NCBI GenBank assembly: GCA_963693085.1
Contig: OY856411.1
Span: 114,134,767 to 114,198,766, forward strand
Origin: Alisma plantago-aquatica
Taxonomy: Eukaryota; Streptophyta; Magnoliopsida; Alismatales; Alismataceae
Reading direction: 5' to 3'
Length of the DNA stretch: 64,000 nt
Shown here: positions 1 to 12,700 of the stretch, in pieces
Layout: each line of letters starts with the position of its first letter
Position numbering within the stretch: position 1 is the stretch's first letter
Translations under genes and position numbers: made by a program
Notes under the pieces: model-generated
Told to the model about the DNA's origin: nothing
What the model saw: the letters and a program-made list of their open reading frames with translations, nothing else
The model's database searches: none

Positions 1-924
1 ATAATGATACAAATTATTTTAAATAAATGGATTTCATTTACAATAGCCTTGATGGTTGTTTTGAGGGATTTATTGGCTATTGGGCCCAATAATAAGGAAA
101 TGAAAAAGGAAATTCAATTATTAAATAAATAAATGAGAAAATGGAGAAAAGAATGAGGTAGAAACCTCTAAAAGGAAAAATAATGTAATCCAAGGATGGA
201 TTTCATGCCTCTTGGGTTCCTTGGGTTCCAAGGAGTCCAAAGTTGCAAAGAAAAGATTAATTAAGTATTTCTTTATTAAGAAAGAAATTGAAAATAATGG
301 TAAAATGTGGAAAATAAGTGGAAAGAGGTGTAATTAAGTTATCCTTGATGGATTTTCATATCCAAAGGATTCCTAATGTTAAAAGGAATGCCAATGAGAA
401 AAATAAAAGATAAAAGAAGAAAAATCCAAATAATGAAGAAAGATACAAGATAATGGATATTAAGTAAAATATTTATTGAAAATATTTGGAAATCTCTAGA
501 AACTAGCAATGATGGCCACTTTTGTTTAGATTTCATTTACATGTGTTTACTAATGGAGAGAGTAGTCCAAATAAAGGGAAATAGAAAAGAAAAGAATAGA
601 GAAATAAACAAATAATCTAGAATTCACCACTCAATATGTTGCCATATACATAACTACTATCCTTACACGGTTTGGTATACAAAAAAGATGATTAATAGAT
701 TAGATATACCGAGTGATGTGTTGGTTACATGTGCCTATAACAAAGGAGTAAGAGGGGAATATCTCTTTCCTTAATTGGTATTAGGATAAAGGATCATATT
801 TTACTGCCTAAGGAAAGATGGGAACATGGAGATATATTTGGAAAAGTAACGATGATTTTCCTTGTTGGATCAAGATACATTGTGATAAAAGAGGAAAACT
901 AGTTGGCTGGGAGAAATCCGCATA

Positions 925-938
925 TGTATATATATAGG
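925..938 (+). promoter_or_regulatory. TATA box of element A 5' LTR
   Basis: TGTATATATATAGG followed about 20 bases later by the start of the GC-rich leader. The same signal lies at the matching place in the 3' LTR (8391-8402). This is where Pol II transcription of the element would start; the U3/R boundary is inferred. Confidence 0.6.
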
Positions 939-954
939 ATGACCCCCTGGTGCG

Positions 955-1560
955 AGACTCACATCTCTTGTCTCCCTTCATCCTCTTCCTCTGTCGTTTC
1001 CTCCATAACCCTAAAGTTACCCAAGGACCCTTGTTTATAACATGAAGAACACACCGAGGTTGCTATTCCTGTCGGGCACTTGCCTGCAGATTGCTTTGTG
1101 GCGACCTCTCTCCATCTGGGTGTGACGCTCGGCAGCAACGTGTAGTCGACGAGGGCAGACTGGGATGATTCGGGGTTGACGCACATGCCTCTCGAGAGTA
1201 CATGAATCTCTTCTCTTACCCTAATGACTCATGCGAGATTGTTCGTGCCTCGGAGCAATGATGGATGGACCATGGAAGCATCCTCCCCGCCCGCATCACT
1301 TCCGTGGAGTTGGGAACTCTACAGCACCAGCAGGCGGCTAAGGTAGGTCGAGAAGTGACCTTGGGCAAGGCCGTTGGGCGGCTGGAGGGACGTCGCCATG
1401 GTGTCTGGTGGCTGGAGGTGCGAGCAGTAAAGCTTGCCGAGGTATGCATGGTGAACGGCCATCGGGCGGCGCTGCGACGCCGCAACAGAGTGTAGGCTCG
1501 CGTTCGCGAGGAGAGGGATGATTTAGAGTCAAAAGACTCTTTTAACCCTACACGCATGCA
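955..1560 (+). other. GC-rich leader segment inside element A LTR
   Basis: About 600 bases, clearly GC- and CpG-richer than the flanking AT-rich LTR, located directly downstream of the TATA box. It contains overlapping frames on both strands (for example 1216-1593 minus and 1265-1495 plus), with arginine/serine/proline-rich translations and no recognisable domain. The copy at about 8420-9020 does not keep the same frames intact, so I read this as an untranslated leader, not a gene. Confidence 0.55.
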
Positions 1561-3407
1561 CAAGAGCCAAGGGCTGCACGGTCTTTTCACCAAATTCTAG
1601 GCTTAATTTCCGGTAAGTCAATAAATGACATGGCAATGTTTCAGTGGTCCTCTTATGTTAAAACTTGAAATAATCGTAGGAAAAGATTGGTAACTCCGAT
1701 GGTAGCAAATAATATATGAATTTTGCTCAGAAAAATGAGAGGAATTAAGTAAAAATATATTTAGGAGCTAATTCCTTTTGTAATTCTAAAAGTAATGGAA
1801 GTTATCAACTTTAATGAATTAAAGATTAAGAAACCCTATTTCGAGATGATTAATATATTTAGTAGGGTTTAATGGATGATTAGAGTTGGTATTAACCTTT
1901 TAATGATAAAAAGGAACATTAGGAACAAAAAGGATGAACTCACGTAATTAGCTTAATTTAGAGTTTCATGTGCTTTAATGGGCCTTGAAACCCTAATATT
2001 AGTAAATGTGATTCTTAATGGCTTTAATTATCCAAAATTATGAATAGAGCTAAGATATGATGATTTTAAGCTATGTTGAGTATAAAAGTTCCTAATTGTG
2101 GATAAATACCCTTAATGTAGTAATTAGGGTTTTCTAATGAATAAAAAATAGAATTAATGGAAAATCAAGTTCATATGCGTAGTAGACCATAATGAACTTT
2201 GAATTGATGATTAAGTGTGTTGTTTCTGAAATTAGGGTTATATGTCATTAAAAGATAACCTTAGTACCTTTCATGATGAATAGATGAGATAATTAGGGTT
2301 TGTGAGTTATTGTATAAAATTAGGGTTTAAAATAGTAAAAGATGAAGTGAAACCCTAATGGCAATGGAAACCCTAAAAGTGGACTAGAAACCCTAGGAAG
2401 CGAGCTAGGTTTAATAGATTTTGATGGCATGATCAATAATAGGAAATTGTATGCTTATTTCAGGATCTTATTATGTGTGCTTGCTTGCTTGGATTTCTTA
2501 CTTACATGGATTATTCTATCAGCCTGATAGGTATGTGGTTACACTTATGAATAATCGATTTAGTTTCACGGCGATTCCCGAATGTTTTATCGGTTGCTTG
2601 AAAATAACTGTTGGATGCCTATTTATTTCATGCAACTATAAAGTGACTATGATTATCCTATAAATATATATATATATATAACTGGCTTAGATCTGGGTCC
2701 TCCTCTGAGGCTTTGCCAAGGCTAAAAAGGGGTAACCTAGAGCAAGGTCTAGGTTATCGTGAGTTAGAAATTGGGATACCCATGTGTACTGCCATGAGAC
2801 TCTTTAGCATGCCATGAGTTAAGGAGTGGGCTACTTACGGGTGGTGCCATGTAACTCAACCCTAGAAACGGGTTCACCTATTAGGTGGGATCATGAGGGG
2901 TTTAATGGGTATCTACCATAAGGAAGGTAGCATCCATGTCCACTGCAGGGACAGCGTAGAGGATAGGGTATGCATGGATCGTGTAGTTATATTTAAAATG
3001 TAAAGTTGATTGTTAAACTGTAATTGACTACAATACGTTGTTATGGATAATTGTATGATTATTGTTTCTCCCATATACCAGCTTTATGTTGATCGACGTT
3101 TTGTTTGTCGGCGTTTTAGGTGCAATCCAAAAGGACAAACAGTAAATCGTCATATTGTGAAATACATGAATTAAAATACAAGGAGGATTAGTTAGAGTAG
3201 AATTCATATGTGGATAGAAGTTTAGAGATCCAAGTTGTCAAAAGGTATGCAAAGTTTTAATTTTTTTACCCTATTTCAGTATAGCTGGTAGAATTTAATA
3301 ATTGTTATTGATTATTTGTCGAACCTTTGATCCTAAAATTGGGATAACATCTCTAACTTCTTGGTCTCCCTTAATTGGGGGTTACTGGGAGGCAGGGTCG
3401 TTACATT

Positions 3408-3418
3408 TGGTATCAGAG
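3408..3418 (+). other. Primer-binding site of element A (tRNA-iMet)
   Basis: TGGTATCAGAG lies 2 bases after the LTR end and matches the complement of the initiator tRNA-Met 3' end. The 12th base is A instead of C. This fixes the plus orientation and the 5' LTR boundary. Confidence 0.9.
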
Positions 3419-6120
3419 AGAAGGTTCCTCACTTAATCTTTAATAATTATTAAATTTTACAAATTCTGTAGAACTCAAGGGAGTTATTAGATGATTTTCC
3501 GAAAGACAGAGGTGTCTAGAAAAGGATCACGTCTGGGGGCTGGCAAGATTTTCCTCTGCATCGCTAGTTAGAATACAAGGACTCCCGGATTAGTGTGACT
3601 GCCTGGCCAAAGTCTCAGGATTTGACTCGAAATAAGATACCTTTAGGACTCTCCCATCTTGTGCATCCCTTCTCAACTCAAATGTTGTTAAGGACCTTAA
3701 GGATTAGGGTTTTCTCTCTTTTCCTCACCCTCTTGAGGTATGGGTAAGGTTGATAAGGTTTAAGAAATCCTCCACCAAATTAATAAAAAGCATGTAAATA
3801 AGATGTCATGGACATAAGCTTAATAGATTAAGCATAAAAGAATAGATACATGCTTAGGTCATATGAGATAAGTTGTCATGCCCGCAGGAGAGACCTAAGG
3901 TAGACCTTCTTGTCAGGAGGATAAATAAAGAGAGTTAGTCTTGGAGGTAGAGACCTCCATTAAAAGTAGAGACCTGGCACATCCTATGAAGATGATGTTA
4001 ACCCCTAACCCTAAGTGAAGGTTAGATAGAGAGATGGCATGATGATTTAGGTGTCATGGTGGACCAGATGCTTGGATGGGCATGCCTTGGATGCCATATG
4101 AGCCATGAGAGGTTGGATGACCGAGTACCTCTGGCGACCCAACCCTGGGAAGGGTCGTGCATGTTAGAGTGAAGGATAGTTCCTTCATTGATGAGGTTAG
4201 AGAAGGACCTATGGAAACCTCATGAGCTTATATGAACATGGAATAGTAGGCACCCAGTATACGTCAATAGTGCGAGCAATAGGTTGAAACCCTAGCCAAG
4301 AGAGTATGAAGGATAGCTTATGAGATAAGTATATAGTGCTATGGATAACCTTGAGAAAACATAAGCTTGAATATGGGTTTCATCAGGTAGGGGTATGCTG
4401 GTGAGCTTGATCCTTCATGGAGAGAGGACCTCTAGTAGCAAGGTTGGTTGTAGGGTTAGCTCTATAGAGAGAGAGCAGGACCCCACACAAGAAGGATGGA
4501 ATCCTAGACTCCGAAGTATGAGGAAAAGTGGGGAGTTGAGGATGATGCGACCTAAGTGGATTGTAGTGGTTGCCTCATGCTTGATCCCTGGATGCTGGTG
4601 GTGTTTTGGTTGCCTTTAGAAGAACCAAACCCTAGAGAGAGTATGAGAACAAGTATGACCTAGCATGGTTTAGTAGGTGGTCTTCTTGTGCCTTAGTAGC
4701 TTGCTAGGTTAAGCATGCTCATGTTGATGTAAACCCTAAACATAAGAATGTTTGTGACCTTTGTTGTCAAGGTGTAGTTTCCTCCCATCCCGGGAGAAGG
4801 ACCCTTTTTTTAGGGTGTGTACTAGTTTTGTGGGTTTTGAGGAAACCTAAAGAGGTCTCATAGGATCTTGAGAAGCTAAGTGAAAAGTACATGACATAAG
4901 AATGAACCTGTAGACCCATAGATAACCATCTCTAAGTGCATATGGATGTGTTACCATGAAGGTAACCAATATGGAGCCTGACCAAGGTAGGTTGGTCACC
5001 ATTACCCCTATGAAAGAATGAAAGTCAGCCCATGTATACAAAGAGAGAGATGATGAAGACTTGGGTAAGGTTCTAAGTTGGACATGTACTACAATAGAAT
5101 CCTAAGTCTATCCTAAGGTCAAGTAGGGATAAGGTCGATGGAAGTAGGGGTTGCCTAATTCCCTAGTTGCACATGACCATAGGGTCGGGAGGTAACAGCT
5201 ATCATTGTTAGAGGGCCATGGGTTAGGAGATTGATCACCTTCATTAACTCATGAGACCCAAATGGTAGATGAGTAGGGCACTCTCTGGATGCATGAGGGA
5301 ACAGGGATGACCCCAAAAATGCCGACACCCTATAGACCTAGAGGAGATGACCAAGGGATGTGTGTGGACCCAAGTGGGTTTGAGACTAGTTTTCTATGGA
5401 ATTAACTTTGATATTGAGATGTTTGTGATATAGAGGTTTAAGATGCACCTTTCAACTTGGATTTAAAGGTGTACTGGCAAGGCAGGATGTACCATCTCTA
5501 CTCTTAGAATAGGAAGACCTATGTATTTGGTCTACAGCCAAATGCTTATTTCCTCTTATTATGGGAGTGAGAGATAGGACAATATGCATGCCATACAGCA
5601 AGGATAAAAGATGATGTGAGTTGGAATGTTGCTATGAGGTATGAGGACAGAGATGATAACATACCCTAGTAGAGTGAATGATACATGGATAGTTTACAAA
5701 AACTAAGAGGAATAATGTAGTCATCTTATGAGGATGTTGTTATCATGAGCTATGAGTTCAAAAAACCAAGAGAATAAGCTCAGAGTTTTCTTGATGAAGA
5801 TAGAATTAGAGATGAGATGAGATGATAAGTGGAAGACAGGGGAGTGTGTGTCTTCAATGTTACCTAACACCTAGGGATGTGAAGTGGTAATGGATGCTTT
5901 GGATGAGATACAGCTGCCTAGTTAGATGGAGGCTAGAAGAGGTTGATAGGATAACCCCCAGTTGGAAAAAGAGATAAGTTTGGCTACACATAGATGTGAC
6001 AATATTGGTTGATCAAGTTAATGGTTGTCTGATTAGCCAGCCTAGGAGGGCTTATCATGATGAAAGGATGGTGGTAGAACCTCAAATGCACTTCTCTGAA
6101 AGGGAAGGTGATGAAACCCC
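3419..6120 (+). other. Element A internal region, eroded gag/pol with no readable ORF
   Basis: No domain could be read in any frame. The part at about 5120-5600 is recognisably similar to 48230-48850 inside element E, including blocks around 'cacatgaccat..gggtcgggaggtaacag' and 'cagccaaatgcttattt'. The internal region of A is only about 4.0 kb, shorter than a normal gag-pol (about 4.5-5 kb), so deletion as well as mutation is likely. Gag, protease and RT should have been here. Confidence 0.6.
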
Positions 6121-6129
6121 AATTAGAGT

Positions 6130-7370
6130 GGTTTAGGGTTTTTGAGGAGTCGACCTTAAAGAATCATGACAATACAGGAGATCACGATTGGAGATCACCA
6201 TATACCATGGTACTACAAAGATAATAAGTGACAGTAGTACTTTGGATGCTTAAGATGAAGTTGCATGGGGTATGTTTCCATGTAAGTCAGGAGGTGAAGT
6301 ATGAACACCAGTAACCTAGTGTATCGATATAGAGGATAAAAGAGTCCCTGAGAAGGAATGGGAGTTCATCATTATGGATGTTGTGATAAGTCTCCCCTAG
6401 ACCAAGGAAGGTCAAGATGCAATATGGGTTATAGTAGATCGGCTCACCTATATGACATGAGAAAGAAAGAATACTGTCAAGGGACAGATCCAGTTGAACT
6501 ACATATGAGAGAGATGGTTCAACTACACCATGATATGAGTTCAAAAGTTCTTAAGTATAACCTAAAGATACACTTCCATAAGGTGGAAGTAGGTACATGA
6601 AGAACTCGATGTTGGTACCGCTTATCACCCCTAACTAATGGTTAGTATGATCCAGACTAAAGGGTCTAATGAGAGAATGTGTGCTCATTCAGGGTGATAC
6701 ATGGAGATAGTTCTTATCTACAGTAGATGTGATGATAACCACCATAGCCAGTATTGGGATGTAAAGAAGCTATGTAAAGGAGGTTGTGTCGTTCACCACT
6801 TCATTAAGATGATGTTGGTGAAGGGACCTCGTGAAGGTCAAGAAAGGACCACAGTGTGTGTAGATGAAGTCACTTTAATCGTGCAATGGCTGAAAGGAGC
6901 CCAGAGACGACATGAGTTGTAAGCTGATGCAAAGTAGACTGACATGCAGTTCACTGTGGGGGGGATCTGTGACATAAAAATCTGACCCCTCTAAGTTATA
7001 GCTAAGAGAGATGAATCCTCGATACATGGGTTCTTTTGACATGGTTTGGTGGAGAAGGTTAAGTTTACCCTTACCCCTCAGGATAAATTAATAGGTGATG
7101 AGTTCCAGGTGTCCAATATAGAAGACTATGTGAGGTACCCAGACCATGTGTTGAGCAATGAACCTAGTGAGCCCCAAAGGGAGGCTGAAATGACCTGAGT
7201 CGCCTGTGCAGTTTATAGACGCCACGGTGAAAGAACTCAGAGAAAAGAATATGTGATGATAAAGGTTCTTTGCAAGCGCCATGGGTAAGGTAAAGCCACA
7301 TAGGGGCCAATGATGGACATGAAAACGTATTATCCTGAATTGTTTGTTTGCTTGATGGAATTTTGAGGAC
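6130..7370 (+). pseudogene. Ty3/gypsy integrase remnant of element A
   Basis: Switching frames, the plus strand gives the landmarks of a chromovirus-type integrase in order: a decayed zinc-finger end (about 6240-6300), the catalytic-core start reading like W-E-F-I-I-M-D-V-V near 6358 followed by D-A-I-W-V-I-V-D-R-L near 6415, T-A-Y-H-P near 6620, then a C-terminal part with N-P-R-Y (about 7014), Y-V-R-x-P-D-H-V-L (about 7125), and a final K-T-Y-Y-P-E-L-F near 7325. The enzyme would insert element cDNA into the genome. Many stops and frameshifts make it dead. The C-terminal 'YPELF' ending is typical of Tekay/Del-like elements. The polypurine tract and 3' LTR follow directly. Confidence 0.85.
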
Positions 7371-7381
7371 AGAATTCCTAT

Positions 7382-7394
7382 AAGAGGGGAAGGA
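7382..7394 (+). other. Polypurine tract of element A
   Basis: AAGAGGGGAAGGA directly abuts the 3' LTR start TGTTACAA. It is the plus-strand primer site in reverse transcription. Confidence 0.88.
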
Positions 7395-10300
7395 TGTTAC
7401 AACCCCAATTTTTGAGTCCATTTGTTGAGAAATGTAATTTCTCATATTAAAGATATTTGGACAAATAATGATACAACTTGTTTTAAATAAATGGCTTTTG
7501 TTTACAATAGCCTTGATGGTTGTTTTGTGGGCTTTATTGGCTATTGGGCCCAATAACAAGGAAATGAAAAAGGAAATTCAATTATTAAATAAGTAAATGA
7601 GAACATGGAGAAAAGAATGAGGTAGAAACCTCTAGAAGGAAAAAGAATGTAATCCATGGATGGATTTCGTGCCTCTTGGGTTCCTTGGGTTCCAAGGAGT
7701 CCAAAGTTGCAAAGAAAAGATTAATTAAGTATTTCTTTATTAAGAAAGAAATTGAAAATAATGGTAAAATGTGGAAAACAAGTGGAAAGAGGTGTAATTA
7801 AGTTGTCCTTGATGGATTTTTGTATCCAAAGGATTCCTAATGTTAAAAGGAATGCCAATGAGGAAAATAAAAGAGAAAAGAAGAAAAATCCAAATAATGA
7901 AGAAAGATACAAGATAATGGATATTGAGTAAAATATTTATTGAAAATATTTGGAAATCTCTAGAAATTGGCAATGATGGCCACTTTTGTTTAGATTTCGT
8001 TTACATGTGTTTACTAATGGAGAGAGTAGTCAAAATAAAGGGAAATAGAAAAGAAAAGAATAGATAAATAAATGAATAATATAGAATCCACTACTCAATA
8101 TCTTGCCATATACATAACTACCACCCTTACACGGTTTGGTATACATAAAAGATGATTAATTGATTAGATATACCGAGTGATATGTTGGTTACATGTGCCT
8201 ATAACAAAGGAGTAAGAGGGGAATATCTATTTCCTTAATTGGTATTAGGATAAAGGATCATCTTTTACTGTCTAAGGAAAGATGGGAATGTGGAGATATA
8301 TTTGGAAAAGTAACGATGATTTTCCTTGTTGGATCAAGATACACTGCGATAAAAGGGGAAAACTAGTTGGCTGGGAGAAATCCACATATGTATATATATA
8401 TAGGATAACCCCCCTGGTGCGAGACTCACATCTCTCGTCTCCCTCCATCTTTTTCATCTATCGTTTCCTCCATAACCCTAAGGTTACCCAAGGACCCTTG
8501 TTTCTAGCACGAAGAACACACTGAGGTTGCTATTCCTGTCAGGCACTTGCCTGCAGATTGCTTTGTGGCGACCTCTCTCCGTCTGGGTGTGACGCTCGAC
8601 AGCAATGTGTAGTCGACGAGGGCAGACTGGGATGAGCCGGGGTTGACACAACATGCCTCCCGAGAGTACATGACTCTCTTCTCTAACCCTAACGACTCGT
8701 GCGAGTTTATTTGTGCCTCAGAGCACTGATGGATGGACCATGGAAGCATCCTCCCCGCCCGCATCACTTCTGTGGAAGTTGGGCGCTCTACGGCACCAGC
8801 AGGCGACTAAGGTAGGTGAAGGAGAGACCTTGGGTAGGGCTGCTGGGCGGCTGGAGGGACGTCGCCATGGCGTCTGGTGGCTGGAGGTGAGAGCAGCAAA
8901 GCTTGTCGAGGTATGCATTGTGAACGGCCATCGGGCGGCGCTGTGATGTCGCAACAGATCATAGGCTCATGTCTGCGAGGAGAGGGATGATATAGAGTCA
9001 AAAGACTCTTTTACCCCTGCACTCATGCACAAGAGCCAAGGGTTGCACGATCTTTTCACCAAGTTATGGGTTTAATTTCCGGTAAGTCAATAAATGACGT
9101 GGCAATGTTTCATTGGTCCTCTTAAGTTAAAACTTGAAATAATCATAGGAAAAGATTAGTAACTCCGATGGTAGCAAATAATATATGAATTTTTCTTAGA
9201 AAAATGAGAGGAATTAATTAAAAATATATTTAGGAGCTAATTCCTTTTGTAATTTGAAAAGTAATGGAAGTTATCAACTTTAATGAATTAAAGATTAAGA
9301 AACCCTATTTCGAGATGATTAATATATTTAGTAGGGTTTAATGGATGATTAGAGTTGGTATTAACCTTTTAATGATAAAAAAGGAACATTAGGAATAAAA
9401 AGGATGAACTTTTCACGTAATTAGCTTAATTTAGAGTTTCATGTTCTTTAATGGGCCTTAAAACCCTAATATTAGTAAATGTGATTCTTAATGGCTTTAA
9501 TTATCCAAAATTGTGAATAGAGCTAAGATATGATGATTCTAAGCTATCTTGAGTATAAAAGTTCTTAATTGTGGATAAATACCCTTAATATAGTAATTAG
9601 GGTTTTCCAATGAATAAAAGATAGAATTAATGCAAATCAAGTTCATATGTGAAGTAGACCATAATGAACTTTGAATTGATGATTAAGTGTGTTGTTTCTG
9701 AAATTAAGGTTATATGTCGTTAAAATATAACCTTAGTACCTTTCATGATGAATAGATGAGATAATTAGGGTTTGTGAGTAATTGTATAAAATTAGGGTTT
9801 AAAATAGTAAAAGATGAAGTGAAACCCTAATGGCAATGGAAACCCTAAAAGTGGACTAGAAACCCTAGGAAGAGAACTAGGTTTAATAGATCTTGCTAGT
9901 ATGATCAATAATAGGAAATTGTATGCTTATTTCAGGATCTTATTATGTGTGCTTTCTTGCTTGGTTTTCTTACTTGCATGGATTATTCTATCTGCCTGAC
10001 AGGTATGTGGTTACGCTTATGAATAATTGCTTTAGTTTCATAGCGATTCCCGAATGTTTTATCGGTTTCTTGAAAATAACTATTGGATGCATATTTATAT
10101 TATGCAACTATAAAGTGACTATGATTATCACTATAAATAAATAAATATATATATATACCTAGCTTAGATCTGGGTCCTCCTCTAAGGCTTTGCAAAGGCT
10201 AAAAAGGGGTAACCTAGATCAAGGTCTAGGTTATCGTGAGTTAGAAATTGGGCTACCCACGTGTAGTGCCATGAGACTCTTTATCATGCCATGAGTTAAG

Positions 10301-10880
10301 GAGTGGGCTACTTACGGGTGGTGCCATGTGACTCAACCCTAGAAACTTGTTCATCTGTTAGGTGGGATCATGAGAGGTTTAATGGGGATCTACCATAAGG
10401 AAGGTAGCATCTAGGTCCACTGCAGGGACAGCGCAGAGGATAGGGTACGCATTGATCGTGCAGTTATATTTAAAATGTAAAGTTGATTGTTAAATTGTAA
10501 TTGACTGCAATATGTTGTTATGGATAATTGCATGATTATTGTTTCCCCCACATACCAGCTTTATGCTGACCGACGTTTTGTTTGTCGGTGTTTTAGGTAC
10601 AACTAAAAGGACAAATAGTAAATCGTCATATTGTGAAATACATGAATTAAAATACAAGGAGGATTAGTTAGAGTAGAATTCATATGTGGATAGAAGTTTA
10701 GAGATCCAATTTGTCAAAATGTATGCAAAGTTTTTATTTTTTACCCTATTTCAGTATATCTAGTAGAATTTAATAATTGTTATTGATTATTTGTTGAACC
10801 TTTGATCCAAAAATTGGGATAACGGCTCTGACCTCTTGGTCTCCCTTAATTGGGGGTTACTGGGAGGCGGGGTCATTACA
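7395..10880 (+). mobile_element. Element A: 3' LTR, complete (3486 bp)
   Basis: Starts TGTTACAACCCC after the polypurine tract and ends GGTCATTACA. It is collinear with 1-3405, with only substitutions and small indels. The right flank is ATAAT followed by sequence of element B's LTR, so A inserted into B. The 5-bp target duplication cannot be confirmed because A's left end lies outside the window. Confidence 0.95.
8391..8402 (+). promoter_or_regulatory. TATA box of element A 3' LTR
   Basis: An uninterrupted TATATATATATA run at the position matching 925-938 of the 5' LTR. It could drive read-out transcription into 8420 and beyond. Confidence 0.5.
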
Positions 10881-11907
10881 ATAATTGTAGGCCAAGGAAG
10901 CAAGAAAGAGGTGTTCTTTAAGATCTAGAGCAAGCTTCACCATGGAACACCATGGCCATGACCAAGAAGAAGGTGGGAGGAGGTAATAAAGCAAGAGAAA
11001 TAAAGGAAAGAGGGGAGAACTTACTTTCTTAGGTCAAGAACAAGCAAAGAAAGCTTCACTGTCTCAAGGGGAGGGTAGATCTGAACCCTAGCCTCACATG
11101 CAAGGAGGTTGGCCACCTTCTTGTACCTTGGGCACCTTCTTCACCACCAAGATAAGGAGGAAAAAGATATATATAGAAAGGATGAGAAATATAGAGCTAG
11201 GTGACTAAAAGAGCATGTTTGGAAGCAAGGAGGGACGTATATAAGGCCATGGGTGAGAGAGAAGAGAAGGTTTAGGCGTCCAACTATGGTTTTCAAATTT
11301 CCATGGTCTTAGAATCCCATCCATGCAAAGAAGTAGCTCCATCAGTTGTGGGAGTCTGATAGGTCATCATTTGTTGACTCCCAGGCTAGACATTGACCTA
11401 AAAACGTAGGCTAATCATCAGATCATGACCCTTTGGTCATAAGGGTGAAAAACCTAACTCACCATCGGTTTGCATCACCACTTGATGAGCCACGGCCCAA
11501 GGAGCTCCAGTATGGGAAACCATCGACCGTAAAACCTATAGGGACCTTAAAGGAACCACCATCAGATACCAAAGCAATCGCACCCCATCCAACCAGGAGG
11601 ACTATCGAATTATGGCTTCCAAGGTGCAAAAGGGCGCCCCATGGCAAAACTCTCAAGAATGATATAAAAACATTTGAGTAACAAAAATCATGTGCAAAAT
11701 TTCAAGAAAAACTATAGATATGGGCAAATTGCATAAAAGCCTAAAACATACACAAAATTGCATAACTTGTTCAAACAGTGTCCAAACTAGACCAAACTTG
11801 AAACTTAAGTTTGTCACATGATATAAAAGAAAATATTAGTGTTAGATTAAGGTTTTAAGCATACAAGAAAGAATGTTAAATCAAAAATCAAGGTCAGGGG
11901 TTTTATA
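10881..11907 (-). mobile_element. Element B: 3' LTR fragment, interrupted by element A
   Basis: Matches 35640-36736 in the same orientation. On the minus strand it contains the LTR start (at 11907) and U3. The rest of this LTR is displaced to the left of element A, outside the window. A TATA-like stretch (CTATATATAT on minus, about 11166-11177) lies in it. Short ORFs at 11433-11681 and 11459-11656 have no counterpart intact in the other LTR. Confidence 0.88.
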
Positions 11908-11919
11908 ACCATAAATCCC

Positions 11920-12700
11920 TAATAGGGACTTTTCCCTCGATATCCAATGCAAGCAAAATTGGGTACCTACTATGCACCTCATCCACTAACCTCCACATGG
12001 TTACTTCCATGTCATGGTGATGTAACAACACTCTCATAGAAACTATGTTCCTATTCCTCAACTCATGTATGTGTCACCTTGGGCCATCATAGAAACATCC
12101 ACATAAGAAACATCCTCATGCAGCTCCATCTCCATTATATTTATCACTTGTCTTGTACTGGGGTGATACTTCCTCAATCATGGAACGTAGAGATACTATG
12201 AAACCTATAAACTCTAGTAGTAACTTTCAACTTGGAACTCTACCTGTCATATTGAACTATTTCTGTCTGTTGTTGAATCATCATGTCCCTCAATATCGTC
12301 TGTTGTATCAACACATCACCCATAATCAATACTTGCTAAGAATTGTACACTTGACCATACTTGTGCCCTACCTTATTCCATACATGGCTGCCATTTCACG
12401 TGCTTCACCTTATGATACATCTATGTATTTACCGGATACATCATATATGTCAAACATGAGTCTTCTCAGGTACTATCTCACTCAAACCATCAGCATCTAG
12501 AACCATTGTCTGGTTGTAGAATAATGCACTATCTTGTCACCTACCCTATGGAATCTATCATGCTCCCCGTTGTGCTAATCTGATCTGATATCCAGTATCA
12601 AGGTATCATACATCTATACTTCTATTTCCTGTTGTAGCAATGTTGATTTGACTTGTAGTTGTGTCCACAATCCTACCAATTGAGGTTACTTCCAACCATA
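11920..12700 (-). pseudogene. Element B integrase C-terminal remnant
   Basis: The minus strand ends close to the 3' LTR with a stretch reading E-V-T-M-W-R-L-V-D-E-V-H-S-R-Y-P (about 12005-11950). This corresponds to the C-terminal end of Tekay/Del-like pol. Upstream to 12700 the expected integrase is too broken for domain calls. The ORF at 12153-12500 on plus is a shadow. The identification rests on the last motif and on position between RT/RNase H and LTR. Confidence 0.55.

Larger units (their letters stand above)
1..3405 (+). mobile_element. Element A: 5' LTR of a Ty3/gypsy retrotransposon, start cut by window edge
   Basis: Direct repeat of 7395-10880. It begins about 66 bases inside the LTR and ends ...GTCGTTACA just before a tRNA-iMet primer-binding site. 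In the first ~210 aligned bases I count about 14 differences from the 3' copy, so the pair is roughly 7% diverged there. Layout: AT-rich U3, a TATA box near 925, a GC-rich transcript leader (about 955-1560), then AT-rich sequence with many scattered AAACCCTAA words and a GTCGTTACA end. LTRs over 3 kb with this PBS fit the Tekay/Del group, supported by the integrase end inside the element. Short ORFs here are not genes. Confidence 0.93.

Noticed and set aside
1216..1593. 125-aa minus ORF and overlapping frames in element A leader
   Set aside because: Composition effect of a GC-rich LTR leader; not kept intact in the second LTR (8500-8960).
3408..3418. Reading this as a tRNA gene fragment
   Set aside because: Its position right after the LTR end and its length mark it as a primer-binding site, as at 38625, 46740 and 51648.
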